DNA of 22,691 nt from Caldisericota bacterium (GCA_026390285.1 JAPLGH010000026.1:1-22691), one strand, 5' to 3'. Shown: positions 1 through 6,898, counted from the first letter of the stretch. Notes: generated from the sequence alone by a model not told the origin. Numbers and translations are program-made.

Positions 1-2
1 CC

Positions 3-758
3 CTGGAAGAAGCCGAGAAGACTGACATCGCACATATCATCGAAGACGAGCTGGGCCACGAGGAAGAGCTGGAATCGCAGTTCAACGCACTTCCCAAGGA
101 CAACGTCCGCGATTTTGTGATGGGCATGAACGACGGCCTGGTCGAGCTGCTGGGTGCGGTCACCGGCCTCTCGGCCGTCTACCCCACGCGGCCACAGATC
201 GTCGGCGTCAACGGCCTTGTCGTCGGTCTCGCCGGCGCGCTGTCCATGGCGATCGGGACCTGGGTCTCGGTCCGCAGTCAGCGCCAGGTCAACGAAGGCA
301 TCCGACGCAAGACCGAGCTTCTCTTCAGTGTCGCGCCCAGGCGGGCGCAGGCAGAACTGGCTGAGAAGCTGACCGAATCAGGAATGCCCGCCGACCTGAC
401 CGACGAGATCACCGGCAAGCTGGCATCAAACAAAGAAGCGATGATCGGACTCCTCACTGAGCACACGTCCGTCAACGAGATTCGCAGCGCCCTGTTCACC
501 GGCACTGCCTACATCATCGGACTGCTGTTTCCCGTCCTCCCCTACTTCTTCGCACGGAATTCGTTCACGGCGCTGATCCTGAGCGTGCTGTTCGCAGGAC
601 TTGCCCTTGCCACGGTCGCCAGCATCATCACCCTGACGGCCGGCAGCAACGCCTTCCGCCGCAAGATCCGCGAAATGGTCATCACCGGCCTTGGCGCCGC
701 GGCAGCCTCTTATGCGTTCGGCCGCGTGGTGCAGGCCGTGTTTGGCATCCACACTTGA
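3..758 (+). CDS. Ferritin-like/VIT1 (MbfA-type) iron or manganese exporter, 5' end outside the window
   Basis: The reading frame is open from the left edge, so the gene starts before the window and only the last 251 codons are visible. The first ~35 residues are an acidic helix with E-x-x-H spacing (DELGHEEELE), typical of the last helix of a ferritin-like/rubrerythrin domain. From about base 120 the protein is a VIT1/CCC1 membrane domain, with an opening DGLVELLGAVTGL segment like the family's first helix, a cytoplasmic charged stretch (bases ~290-480), and two or three hydrophobic helices up to the stop. Ferritin-like plus VIT1 fusions (MbfA) are known to export iron from the cytoplasm across the inner membrane. 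The substrate here could also be manganese. A GTG at 117 could be mistaken for a start, but the ferritin-like helix before it is clearly coding. The GNAT gene starts 20 bases downstream and may be co-transcribed. Confidence 0.85.
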   Translation: MEEAEKTDIAHIIEDELGHEEELESQFNALPKDNVRDFVMGMNDGLVELLGAVTGLSAVYPTRPQIVGVNGLVVGLAGALSMAIGTWVSVRSQRQVNEGIRRKTELLFSVAPRRAQAELAEKLTESGMPADLTDEITGKLASNKEAMIGLLTEHTSVNEIRSALFTGTAYIIGLLFPVLPYFFARNSFTALILSVLFAGLALATVASIITLTAGSNAFRRKIREMVITGLGAAAASYAFGRVVQAVFGIHT

Positions 759-778
759 CTCAACCGGAGGGCAGAGCA

Positions 779-1357
779 ATGCCCAACCTCCCTGTCATCA
801 TCAAGGGCACGAAAGTCGCGCTGACCCCGCAGCAGAGGGAGAACGTGCCGACCTACTGGAAGTGGATCTGCGACCCTGAGGTCAACGTTGGCCTGACCGA
901 CGCCGGGGCGTGCATGTCCATCAAGAACGAATACGAGTGGTACGACAACAACGTCGCCAAGGCCATCGGGAGCAGCGTGAACTTCGATATCCATGAGGTG
1001 AGTGGCATGCGCCTGGTGGGGGACTGCTCACTGTTCGATATCGAACACGCGGCGGGCACGGCAGAGCTGGGGCTCATCATCGGTGAGAAGGACTGCTGGA
1101 ACCGCGGGTATGCAACGGAGACTGTCGCCCTGCTGGCACGGTACCCCTTCGACGTTCTGGGGCTGAACAATGTCATCCTGCATGTCTACGACTTCAACGA
1201 GCGAGCCATCGCCGCATACCGGAAGGCCGGGTTCCGTGAGGTCAGCCGTCGCCGGGCTGTGCGGCATGGCGCGCTCGTCGTGCAAGAGGTCATCATGGAC
1301 ATCGTGCCGGGAGAGACCGCTGGACTGATGGATTGTCGGACGCATTGCAGCACTTGA
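779..1357 (+). CDS. GNAT-family N-acetyltransferase (RimJ/RimL-like)
   Basis: A 192-residue protein with the GNAT fold. The acetyl-CoA binding motif A is seen as AELGLIIG followed by WNRGYATETV (about residues 94-115). The later N-x-x-A-I-A-A-Y-R-K-A-G-F segment (about residues 140-155) is the conserved motif B region. This combination is usual in RimJ/RimL-type acetyltransferases, which acetylate protein N-termini, small amines or antibiotics. The acceptor cannot be told from sequence. The ATG at 779 is chosen because GGAGG lies at 766-770, eight bases upstream. A possible TTG at 755 overlaps the upstream gene and has no such site. The gene follows the VIT1 fusion by 20 bases. Its TGA stop (1355-1357) lies inside the proposed -35 box of the next gene. 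Confidence 0.88.
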   Translation: MPNLPVIIKGTKVALTPQQRENVPTYWKWICDPEVNVGLTDAGACMSIKNEYEWYDNNVAKAIGSSVNFDIHEVSGMRLVGDCSLFDIEHAAGTAELGLIIGEKDCWNRGYATETVALLARYPFDVLGLNNVILHVYDFNERAIAAYRKAGFREVSRRRAVRHGALVVQEVIMDIVPGETAGLMDCRTHCST

Positions 1358-1381
1358 CCCCCTCTACGCAACGACTATCCT
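1354..1381 (+). promoter_or_regulatory. Sigma70-type promoter of the GGDEF gene, duplicated at 3356
   Basis: TTGACC (1354-1359) and TATCCT (1376-1381) are separated by 16 bases. The same two boxes with the same 16-base spacer occur before the next sensor gene. The 36-base blocks (1354-1389 and 3356-3391) match at 32 positions by hand alignment, including the ten bases or so downstream of the -10. Conservation of both boxes and their spacing supports real promoters. Transcription from here would give a leader of about 175 bases. Confidence 0.6.
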
Positions 1382-1563
1382 GAGAACAGCGTCGCACGCA
1401 ATTCTCCTGTGTCGCGTGTGCGGCATGCAACCTGCCATACGACAAAGTCAGGGAGAGTTCGGGGGCTGCGAATGGGAGAAACATGCACCGGGAAGTTGCC
1501 GTCGGCAAAGGGCAAAGCACGAATGGCCAGATGCAGCCCAGGAGCCAGGCAAGAGGGGCAACC
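1382..1563 (+). promoter_or_regulatory. Long 5' leader shared by two sensor genes (copy 1)
   Basis: About 180 bases of untranslated leader lie between the promoter and the ATG at 1564. Scattered blocks match the leader at 3384-3560 in the same order: GAGAACAG, GCGTGTG, a GCAA-CTGC block, CGAC-GTCAGG, GAAACATGCA and CAGGCAAGAGGG just before the start. It may be a structured cis-acting RNA, or only the remains of a duplication. I could not derive a convincing shared fold by eye, and it does not match the c-di-GMP riboswitch as I know it. Confidence 0.4.
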
Positions 1564-3330
1564 ATGACTGACAAGGAAGTCCGCTCTGGTGAGGATTCCA
1601 TAGTACGGAGGCAGGCGGAAAAAGCGCTGCGAGATAGTGAGGAGCGCTACCGCACAATGATCGGCAATCTTCCTGGGTTTGTGTATCGTTGCGAGAACGA
1701 CCGCGACTGGACCATGTCGTTCATCAGCGATGGGTGCAGGGACATAACGGGTTATGCACCCGAAGATTTCCTGCACAACAAGAAGTTGGCCTTCAACGAC
1801 GTCATTCGCCCGGACTACCGGGAGCAGGTGTGGCTGTATGTGCAGGATTGTCTTCGACAGAAGAAGTCTTTCCAACATGAGTACCCCATTGTCGTTGCCG
1901 GTGGAGAAACCGATCATTGGGTCTGGGAGCGAGGGAAAGGCATCTTCTCCGATTCTGGGCAACTCCTCTACATAGAAGGATTCATTACCGACATCACCGA
2001 GCGCAAACAGGCTGAGGAAACGCTCCAAAATGAACGATTGCTGCTTCGTACGCTCATCGACAATATTCCGGATTCGATTTACTCCAAAGATCTGGCCTGT
2101 CGCAAGACGCTTGCCAACTTGACTGAAGTACATTATCTGGGCGCGAAATCCGAGACTGACGTCTTGGGAAAGGATGATTTCAGTCTCTACCCACAAGAAA
2201 TTGCGGAAAGGTTCTTCGCTGACGATCAATTGGTCATGCGGACTGGTGAGCCAGTGCTCAATAGGGAAGAGTACATCCTTGACGAGAAACAGCAGAAACG
2301 TTGGTTGCTCTCCTCCAAACTGCCATTGCGGAACCAGGAAGGACGGATTGTCGGTTTGGTAGGCATGGGTCGCGACATCACCGAGCGCAAGCGAGCAGAG
2401 GAAGAGGCCCAGCGGGAACAAGCGTTTTTCGATCAACTGGTGGAGACAGCCCCGGAAGGCATTGCGATCACCGATATCCATAGCAGGGTCATGCGGGTGA
2501 ACGCCGAGTTCCTGCGCATGTTTGGTTATCAGGTTGATGAAGCCATCGGGCAAGATATCGACGACCTTGTGGCCCCTCCCGCACTTGACGCAGAAGCCAG
2601 GGGAATCTCCAGGTCTACTGGCCAGGGGAAAACTATCCTCCTGGAGACGATACGGCGCAGAAAGGACGGCTCCCCAATTGACGTATCCATCATCGCCGCA
2701 CCTGTTCTGATCGCAGGGAAGCAGGAAGCCAACTACGCCATCTACCGCGACATCACCGAACGCAAGCAGATGGAACAAAAACTCGAGGAAATGGCAACCC
2801 ATGACTTCCTTACAGGGCTGCCAAACAGGGCGTTGCTGCTCGACCGCTTTACCATTGCAGCGGCGCTGGCTCGCAGGAACAAGTCCAAGCTAGCCGTCAT
2901 ATCGTTGGACTTGGACAAGTTCAAGTCCGTCAACGATACGCTCGGCCATGACGCAGGGGACCAGGTACTCAAGGCGATCGGCATACGGCTTACGAGAATC
3001 GTGCGTGCCAGCGACACGTTCGCCCGCGTCGGGGGGGACGAGTTCATATCGGTGATGCTGGGAACCAGCCGCGTAGAAGATGCCAGTGTCATGGCCCAGA
3101 AGATCCTGGATTCCTTCAGGGAGCCGGTCTCAGTTGGCGAGCATCAGCTGCATCTGTCTACCAGCATTGGAATCGCCATGTACCCTGACGATGGAGAGGA
3201 CTTGGAAACCCTGACGAAAAAATCAGATGCCGCAATGTACTATTCCAAGGGTCACGGCGGCAACCAGCTCAAATTCTACAGCGACGGTGACGCCAGGGAC
3301 AATGCTGGATTCCCGTCTGCGCGGGAATGA
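1564..3330 (+). CDS. Diguanylate cyclase with three PAS domains (PAS-PAS-PAS-GGDEF)
   Basis: A 588-residue soluble signalling protein expected to make cyclic di-GMP from two GTP. Three PAS sensor domains occupy about residues 25-148, 155-276 and 285-401. Each ends in a DITERK linker that leads into a short coiled coil. The GGDEF domain runs from about 411 to 575. The signature GGDEF is intact at residues 490-494. An RxxD motif (R481-D484) lies exactly five residues before it, the standard inhibitory I-site, so product feedback is likely. No transmembrane segment or EAL domain is present. The start at 1564 is chosen because GAGGGG lies five bases upstream and because the next sensor gene has the same MTDKE start and site. 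The ATG at 1483 lacks a good ribosome site. The last residues (AGFPSARE) and the stop are encoded by a dispersed palindrome. Signal and partner are unknown. Confidence 0.93.
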   Translation: MTDKEVRSGEDSIVRRQAEKALRDSEERYRTMIGNLPGFVYRCENDRDWTMSFISDGCRDITGYAPEDFLHNKKLAFNDVIRPDYREQVWLYVQDCLRQKKSFQHEYPIVVAGGETDHWVWERGKGIFSDSGQLLYIEGFITDITERKQAEETLQNERLLLRTLIDNIPDSIYSKDLACRKTLANLTEVHYLGAKSETDVLGKDDFSLYPQEIAERFFADDQLVMRTGEPVLNREEYILDEKQQKRWLLSSKLPLRNQEGRIVGLVGMGRDITERKRAEEEAQREQAFFDQLVETAPEGIAITDIHSRVMRVNAEFLRMFGYQVDEAIGQDIDDLVAPPALDAEARGISRSTGQGKTILLETIRRRKDGSPIDVSIIAAPVLIAGKQEANYAIYRDITERKQMEQKLEEMATHDFLTGLPNRALLLDRFTIAAALARRNKSKLAVISLDLDKFKSVNDTLGHDAGDQVLKAIGIRLTRIVRASDTFARVGGDEFISVMLGTSRVEDASVMAQKILDSFREPVSVGEHQLHLSTSIGIAMYPDDGEDLETLTKKSDAAMYYSKGHGGNQLKFYSDGDARDNAGFPSARE

Positions 3331-3333
3331 CGG
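3309..3333. repeat. Dispersed palindrome ATTCCC-N8-GGGAAT plus GACGG (copy 1)
   Basis: A perfect copy: ATTCCC 3309-3314, eight bases, GGGAAT 3323-3328, then GACGG. The TGA stop of the GGDEF gene (3328-3330) lies within it. The architecture equals the published Neisseria dRS3 pattern, and similar ATTCCCG/CGGGAAT elements occur in many bacteria. A clean second copy is at 6008 and degenerate ones at 11714, 16163 and 16204. In RNA it would form a short GC-rich hairpin. Confidence 0.7.
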
Positions 3334-3355
3334 ATTGCCGCTCACATCAAGGTAC

Positions 3356-3383
3356 TTGACCCGGTCCACGCGACGACTATCCT
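3356..3383 (+). promoter_or_regulatory. Sigma70-type promoter of the hybrid kinase gene, duplicate of 1354
   Basis: TTGACC (3356-3361) and TATCCT (3378-3383) with a 16-base spacer, matching the promoter before the GGDEF gene at 32 of 36 positions. It suggests that the two sensors are expressed alike but from separate transcripts. Confidence 0.6.
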
Positions 3384-3560
3384 GAGAACAGGATCGAGCG
3401 AGTTCCCCCTTTTTTCGCGCGTGTGGCAGGCAAACTGCTATTCGACGAGGTCAGGAACAGCGCAGGAGCCACGAATTGGAAACATGCATGAGAGAGTTCT
3501 CAGCAGTGCGAGGCAGCGGCATGAGTAACCATGACCCGGAACCAGGCAAGAGGGCTAACC
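3384..3560 (+). promoter_or_regulatory. Long 5' leader shared by two sensor genes (copy 2)
   Basis: About 175 bases of leader, colinear with 1382-1563. Similarity is strongest just after the promoter and in the last ~20 bases before the ATG (CAGGCAAGAGGG, then ACCATGACTGACAAGGAA into the coding region). A run of six T at about 3410-3415 is present only in this copy. No known riboswitch was recognised. Confidence 0.4.
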
Positions 3561-5939
3561 ATGACTGACAAGGAAATCCGTTCAGGCGAGGCTGCCACCG
3601 TGCAAGAACAGGCGGATAGTGCGCTGCGGGAGAGCGAAGAGAGATACCGCGCCTTATTCGATAATTCGCCGGACGCGTATCTGATCCTGACCAAGGGAAT
3701 CATTGTCGACTGCAACCCCGCCGCCGAAGCGATGTTGCGTGGTGATCGCTCGCGGATTGTCGGGCAGTCTCCGGGTGCCCTTTCACCCGAGTTTCAGCCA
3801 GATGGAAGGGTGTCGGTGGAAGCCGCATCCTCCATGATATGTGACGCTCGGCAAATTGGCAGTCACACGTTCGAGTGGGTGCATCGCCGGTTTGACGGAT
3901 CAACTCTCTGGGTCGAAGTGTCCCTCTCCTCGTTGACAATGCAAGAGCAACCGGCCGTGTTTGCCGCTATGCGCGACATCACCAAACGCAAGCAGGCGGA
4001 AGAAGCGCTGCTGGAAGCAAGAGACGACTGGGAAAACACCTTCGACAGCCTGACAGACATGGTGACCATTCATGACAAGAATTACGACATTATCCGTGCC
4101 AACAGCAGTGCCCGCAAGATGTTGGAGCTGCCCCTCCTGGAAAACCTCACGAACGCGAAATGCTTCAAGTGCTATCACGGCACCGAACAGCCCCCCGAAG
4201 GCTGTCCTAGTTGCAGAAGCCTCGTGACAGAGCAACCGTGCTCCTTCGAACTCTTTGAACCCCATCTGAACAGACATCTGGAAATCCGGGCTATACCACG
4301 GTTTGACAGTCACCACCAGTGTATTGGCCTGGTACACGTGGTGAGGGACATTACGGACCACCGTATGATTGAGGAAGCACTGCAGGAATCTTTGGATAGA
4401 TGGCGAGTCGCTCTTGACGCTATTTCCGATATAGTCTGCCTGATCTCGTCTGAACACACATTCTTGGCAATCAATGAATCAGGAGTGAGGGCACTAAATC
4501 TTCCTCGTAGCGAGATTATCGGTCGCAAGTGCTATGAATTGGTGCACGGGACCACATGTCCTATCCCCGTCTGTCCGTGCAGTAAAGTCATCGAAACCGG
4601 TCTGGAGGGGTCTAGCGACTATGAGCAGGGAGGGAGGTTTTATTCTTTAGAAGCATGGCCACTAAAGGATAAATCAGGAAATATGACCTCATTTGTTCAT
4701 ATTATAAAGGACATCACCGAACGCAAGCGTGCGGAAGCAGACAAGGAAGCAATGCAGGCTCAGCTCCGCCAGTCCCAGAAGATGGAAGCCATCGGGGAAC
4801 TGGCAGGTGGGGTGGCCCACGACTTCAACAACCTGCTGACCGGCATCCTGGGGAACATCGCCCTCATGCGCAGCAGCCTCGCCCCATCCGACCCGTTGCT
4901 GGAGAGTTTGAACGCAGCCGAGACCGCCGCCCATCAGGCAACCGATCTCACGAAAGGACTGCTGACCTTTGGCCGCAGTGCCGTGGTCCTGCCGGTGCCC
5001 ATGAAGATTATGGACGCCCTCGATACAACCCTGGTACTGTTGAAGCAATCCCTGCCGGCCACTATGCAGATCGTCCGGGACGACGGGCAGGCGATCTGGA
5101 ACGTCCTGCTGGACCAGTCTCAGGTGACACAGATCCTGCTCAACCTTGCCGTGAACGCACGGGATGCCATGCAGGGCAAGGGGACCCTGACGATATGTAC
5201 CAGGAACGAGGTCGTGGGGGAGGAGTACCTCCAGACCCAGCCGTTTGCGCGGACAGGGGAGTTCGTCCACATGAGCGTCACGGACACTGGTCCCGGGATG
5301 TCTTCGGAGGTCATGCAGCACCTCTTCGAACCCTTCTACACGACGAAGCCGGTCGGGTCCGGCACGGGCCTGGGACTTTCCATCGTCTACGGCGCCGTCA
5401 AGCAGGCCGGTGGGTGGATCACGGCAGCATCCTCGGATGGTGCCGGGACAACCGCCCCTCGTATTGGAAGAACATCCTCGGGGGCGACCTTTGACATCTA
5501 TCTCCCTCGCTGCCTGGAAGCACCTGCGCAGCCGGTGACCCTCACTCCCCCCTCGGAGAACGTGTGCGAGGGGACAGTGCTGGTGGTCGAGGACGAACCG
5601 GTGGTAGCCAAGGTGGCCCAGGCGTTCCTTGCAAAGAGCGGCTGTACGGTCCTGACCGCGGTCGACGGTGCCTCGGCCATGGCCATCCTCCAGGAGCGGC
5701 ATGCCGATGTCGGGCTTGTCCTGCTGGACATGACCATGCCCGGCATGACGACGGACGAGATCGTGCACGGGATCCGCGCCCTAGACTCAACGCTGGCCAT
5801 CCTGCTCACCTCGGGGTATACCTCGGGTGATGATGTCGCACGCATGCTCGAAGACGGCATCGTGCAGGGATTCCTGGACAAGCCGTACACCATGGGAGAG
5901 CTTATGGGAATGGTGCAGGAGCTGCTCCCCGGCAGTTGA
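3561..5939 (+). CDS. Hybrid histidine kinase, PAS-PAS-PAS-HisKA-HATPase-REC
   Basis: A 792-residue cytosolic sensor kinase. PAS1 spans about residues 29-145, PAS2 150-265 and PAS3 275-392. PAS2 and PAS3 carry unusual cysteine clusters (CFKCYHG...CPSC; KCYELVHG...CPIPVCPC) that could bind a metal or Fe-S cluster or sense redox. The H-box HDFNN puts the phosphorylated His at 420. The N-box (NLAVNARDAM) is near 527 and the G2-box GTGLGL follows. The C-terminal receiver starts near 672, with D723 as phosphoacceptor and a conserved K in DKPY. Autophosphorylation and transfer to the fused receiver are expected; no downstream partner is encoded nearby. The start at 3561 has AAGAGGG six bases upstream and matches its paralogue. 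Base composition changes sharply near 4745, between the PAS modules and the kinase core. A seven-base-pair hairpin (5929-5951) spans the stop. Confidence 0.93.
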   Translation: MTDKEIRSGEAATVQEQADSALRESEERYRALFDNSPDAYLILTKGIIVDCNPAAEAMLRGDRSRIVGQSPGALSPEFQPDGRVSVEAASSMICDARQIGSHTFEWVHRRFDGSTLWVEVSLSSLTMQEQPAVFAAMRDITKRKQAEEALLEARDDWENTFDSLTDMVTIHDKNYDIIRANSSARKMLELPLLENLTNAKCFKCYHGTEQPPEGCPSCRSLVTEQPCSFELFEPHLNRHLEIRAIPRFDSHHQCIGLVHVVRDITDHRMIEEALQESLDRWRVALDAISDIVCLISSEHTFLAINESGVRALNLPRSEIIGRKCYELVHGTTCPIPVCPCSKVIETGLEGSSDYEQGGRFYSLEAWPLKDKSGNMTSFVHIIKDITERKRAEADKEAMQAQLRQSQKMEAIGELAGGVAHDFNNLLTGILGNIALMRSSLAPSDPLLESLNAAETAAHQATDLTKGLLTFGRSAVVLPVPMKIMDALDTTLVLLKQSLPATMQIVRDDGQAIWNVLLDQSQVTQILLNLAVNARDAMQGKGTLTICTRNEVVGEEYLQTQPFARTGEFVHMSVTDTGPGMSSEVMQHLFEPFYTTKPVGSGTGLGLSIVYGAVKQAGGWITAASSDGAGTTAPRIGRTSSGATFDIYLPRCLEAPAQPVTLTPPSENVCEGTVLVVEDEPVVAKVAQAFLAKSGCTVLTAVDGASAMAILQERHADVGLVLLDMTMPGMTTDEIVHGIRALDSTLAILLTSGYTSGDDVARMLEDGIVQGFLDKPYTMGELMGMVQELLPGS

Positions 5940-5951
5940 GCAGGCTGCCGG
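5929..5951 (+). terminator. Weak hairpin over the kinase stop codon
   Basis: CCGGCAG (5929-5935) pairs with CTGCCGG (5945-5951) around a nine-base loop that contains the TGA stop. There is no T run after it, so it is not a classical intrinsic terminator. It may only slow or protect the 3' end. Confidence 0.3.
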
Positions 5952-6007
5952 CGGCGAAATGGCAACTCCAGCCACGGCGGGCGGCTGACCCAAACAACAA
6001 GGAATAG

Positions 6008-6032
6008 ATTCCCGCCCGTGCGGGAATGACGG
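6008..6032. repeat. Dispersed palindrome ATTCCC-N8-GGGAAT plus GACGG (copy 2)
   Basis: A perfect copy: ATTCCC 6008-6013, eight bases, GGGAAT 6022-6027, then GACGG 6028-6032. It lies in the non-coding region 70 bases after the kinase stop. It shares the GACGG flank with the copy at 3309, so the conserved unit is at least 25 bases. Confidence 0.7.
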
Positions 6033-6257
6033 GTCACCTATGTGGACTTTGACCGCCGAACTTGCCACTTCAGTCGGATTGAGCGGCGCATCCCAAAGGA
6101 AAAGTGAAGAATGCCATGTACGGTTGGGTCGAGAAGCGTGTAGCACAGGTGGCTGCAGAACACTGAGGACCCGGTGGGCAAGCACCGAGCCTCAGATGGG
6201 CCAACAGGACAACACAAGGAAGACACAGACCATCTTCCTCTCTTCTCCTCCCTCCAC

Positions 6258-6283
6258 ATCGCCCGGCTGCCCTGCCGGGCGAT
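6258..6283 (+). terminator. Ten-base-pair GC-rich hairpin, possible terminator
   Basis: ATCGCCCGGC (6258-6267) pairs perfectly with GCCGGGCGAT (6274-6283) around the loop TGCCCT. It is followed by CTCCTTTCGC, a weak T-rich tail. It could end a transcript coming from the kinase gene or a small RNA. Confidence 0.45.
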
Positions 6284-6327
6284 CTCCTTTCGCAGTAGTG
6301 ACTGCACGGCATACAAGAAACCGGTGT

Positions 6328-6356
6328 CTGTTTTCGCGCCACAAATTCGATATACT
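6328..6356 (+). promoter_or_regulatory. Candidate promoter of the small protein/DUF4209 pair
   Basis: TATACT at 6351-6356 is a good -10 box. The best -35 with a 17-base spacer is CTGTTT (6328-6333), which is weak. If used, the transcript would have a leader of about 130 bases with the 11-base direct repeat GTGCACGGGCG (6364-6374 and 6410-6420). Confidence 0.35.
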
Positions 6357-6491
6357 AGCAGAGGTGCACGGGCGTCTGTGAGTCCTGAACGGGGCTCCTG
6401 AGCTGCCGAGTGCACGGGCGATCGCACCCCCAAGTCGTGCGTGTGGCCGTCCGCTGCCGTGGGACAGCGCTTTGGCCGCAAGGAGGATTGT

Positions 6492-6863
6492 ATGACTCTT
6501 GCTATCGAGCCGGCTGAGCCTGTCACCGTGGAAGTGGCGCTTGGCTGTGGCACCTCGCGGACCGTTACGGTCCACTGGGAAGCGGGAACGCTGTACGCGC
6601 GCGCAGGCTCTGAACCTCAGCTCGCGTTTCAACCGTCCCTTGAAGCATGGAAGCGTTTTTGGCGTGCTGCCGACAAGGCGGACGTCTGGAACTGGGATCG
6701 CGTAAATCAGGCCGACCAGCCTGTGCTGTGGCGAATCGCACTGGATTCTGGTGCGAAGCGCGTCACTGCCTCTGGTCAGTCGAGCGCGACCGACGAGTTC
6801 AAGACGTTTGTGCGCGCCCTCAAGAAACTGCTGCCCGGCGTCCGCCTCCCCTTTTCCACGTGA
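6492..6863 (+). CDS. Small hypothetical protein, upstream partner of the DUF4209 protein
   Basis: A 123-residue protein I cannot assign to a named family. The first half is beta-rich (short alternating V/T strands, HWEAGTLYAR). The middle has an aromatic cluster (WKRFWRAADKADVWNWDRVN, about residues 55-74), then a strand pair (VLWRIALDSGAKRVTASG), and ends with an amphipathic helix (FKTFVRALKKLLPG). The W-x-L/I-x-L strand followed by a G and a C-terminal helix resembles small uncharacterised bacterial proteins. No signal peptide or membrane segment is seen. The ATG at 6492 is chosen because AGGAGG lies at 6481-6486, five bases upstream; in-frame codons before it look non-coding. The stop is 35 bases before the start of the large DUF4209 protein, on the same strand, so the two are probably one operon. 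Confidence 0.75.
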   Translation: MTLAIEPAEPVTVEVALGCGTSRTVTVHWEAGTLYARAGSEPQLAFQPSLEAWKRFWRAADKADVWNWDRVNQADQPVLWRIALDSGAKRVTASGQSSATDEFKTFVRALKKLLPGVRLPFST

Positions 6864-6898
6864 CATCTCCCACACCATCCATCCACTCGGAGGAACCC

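Larger units (their letters stand above)
5940..6491. other. Non-coding region of 552 bases with several hairpins
   Basis: No convincing gene is seen here. It holds, in order: a dispersed palindrome (6008-6032); a hairpin at 6163-6195 (CTGAGG/CCTCAG outer and CGGTG/CACCG inner stems, six-base loop); a pyrimidine-rich stretch at about 6230-6256; a ten-pair hairpin at 6258-6283; a TATACT -10 candidate at 6351; an 11-base direct repeat at 6364 and 6410; and a CGCTG/CAGCG hairpin just before the ribosome site at 6480-6486. The density of structure would fit a small RNA or a structured leader, but I did not recognise a known family. Confidence 0.5.

Noticed and set aside
1483..1563. Upstream ATG for the GGDEF protein (and 3531 for the kinase)
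   Set aside because: Both genes share a ribosome site and MTDKE start further downstream; the upstream codons have no comparable site and are poorly conserved between the two.
1382..1563. Cyclic di-GMP riboswitch before the GGDEF gene
   Set aside because: The region has a GGCAAA-like string, but the conserved GEMM core and tetraloop-receptor layout are not seen, and the paralogous leader lacks it.
1375..2802. 475-codon open frame on the minus strand over the GGDEF gene
   Set aside because: It lies wholly antisense to a gene with clear PAS and GGDEF motifs. It has no recognisable domain, and its repeated segments are the reverse of the DITERK linkers.
3031..3037. Another run of seven G as a frameshift site in the GGDEF gene
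   Set aside because: The run encodes the GG of GGDEF and the frame stays intact on both sides.
6040..6381. 113-codon open frame in the non-coding region
   Set aside because: No ribosome site, Ser/Arg/Cys-rich composition typical of a random frame, and it crosses hairpins and repeats.
6647..6898. Longer N-terminus for the DUF4209 protein
   Set aside because: The extension overlaps the 123-residue gene in another frame, is Arg/Cys-rich, and a good ribosome site lies just before the GTG at 6899.
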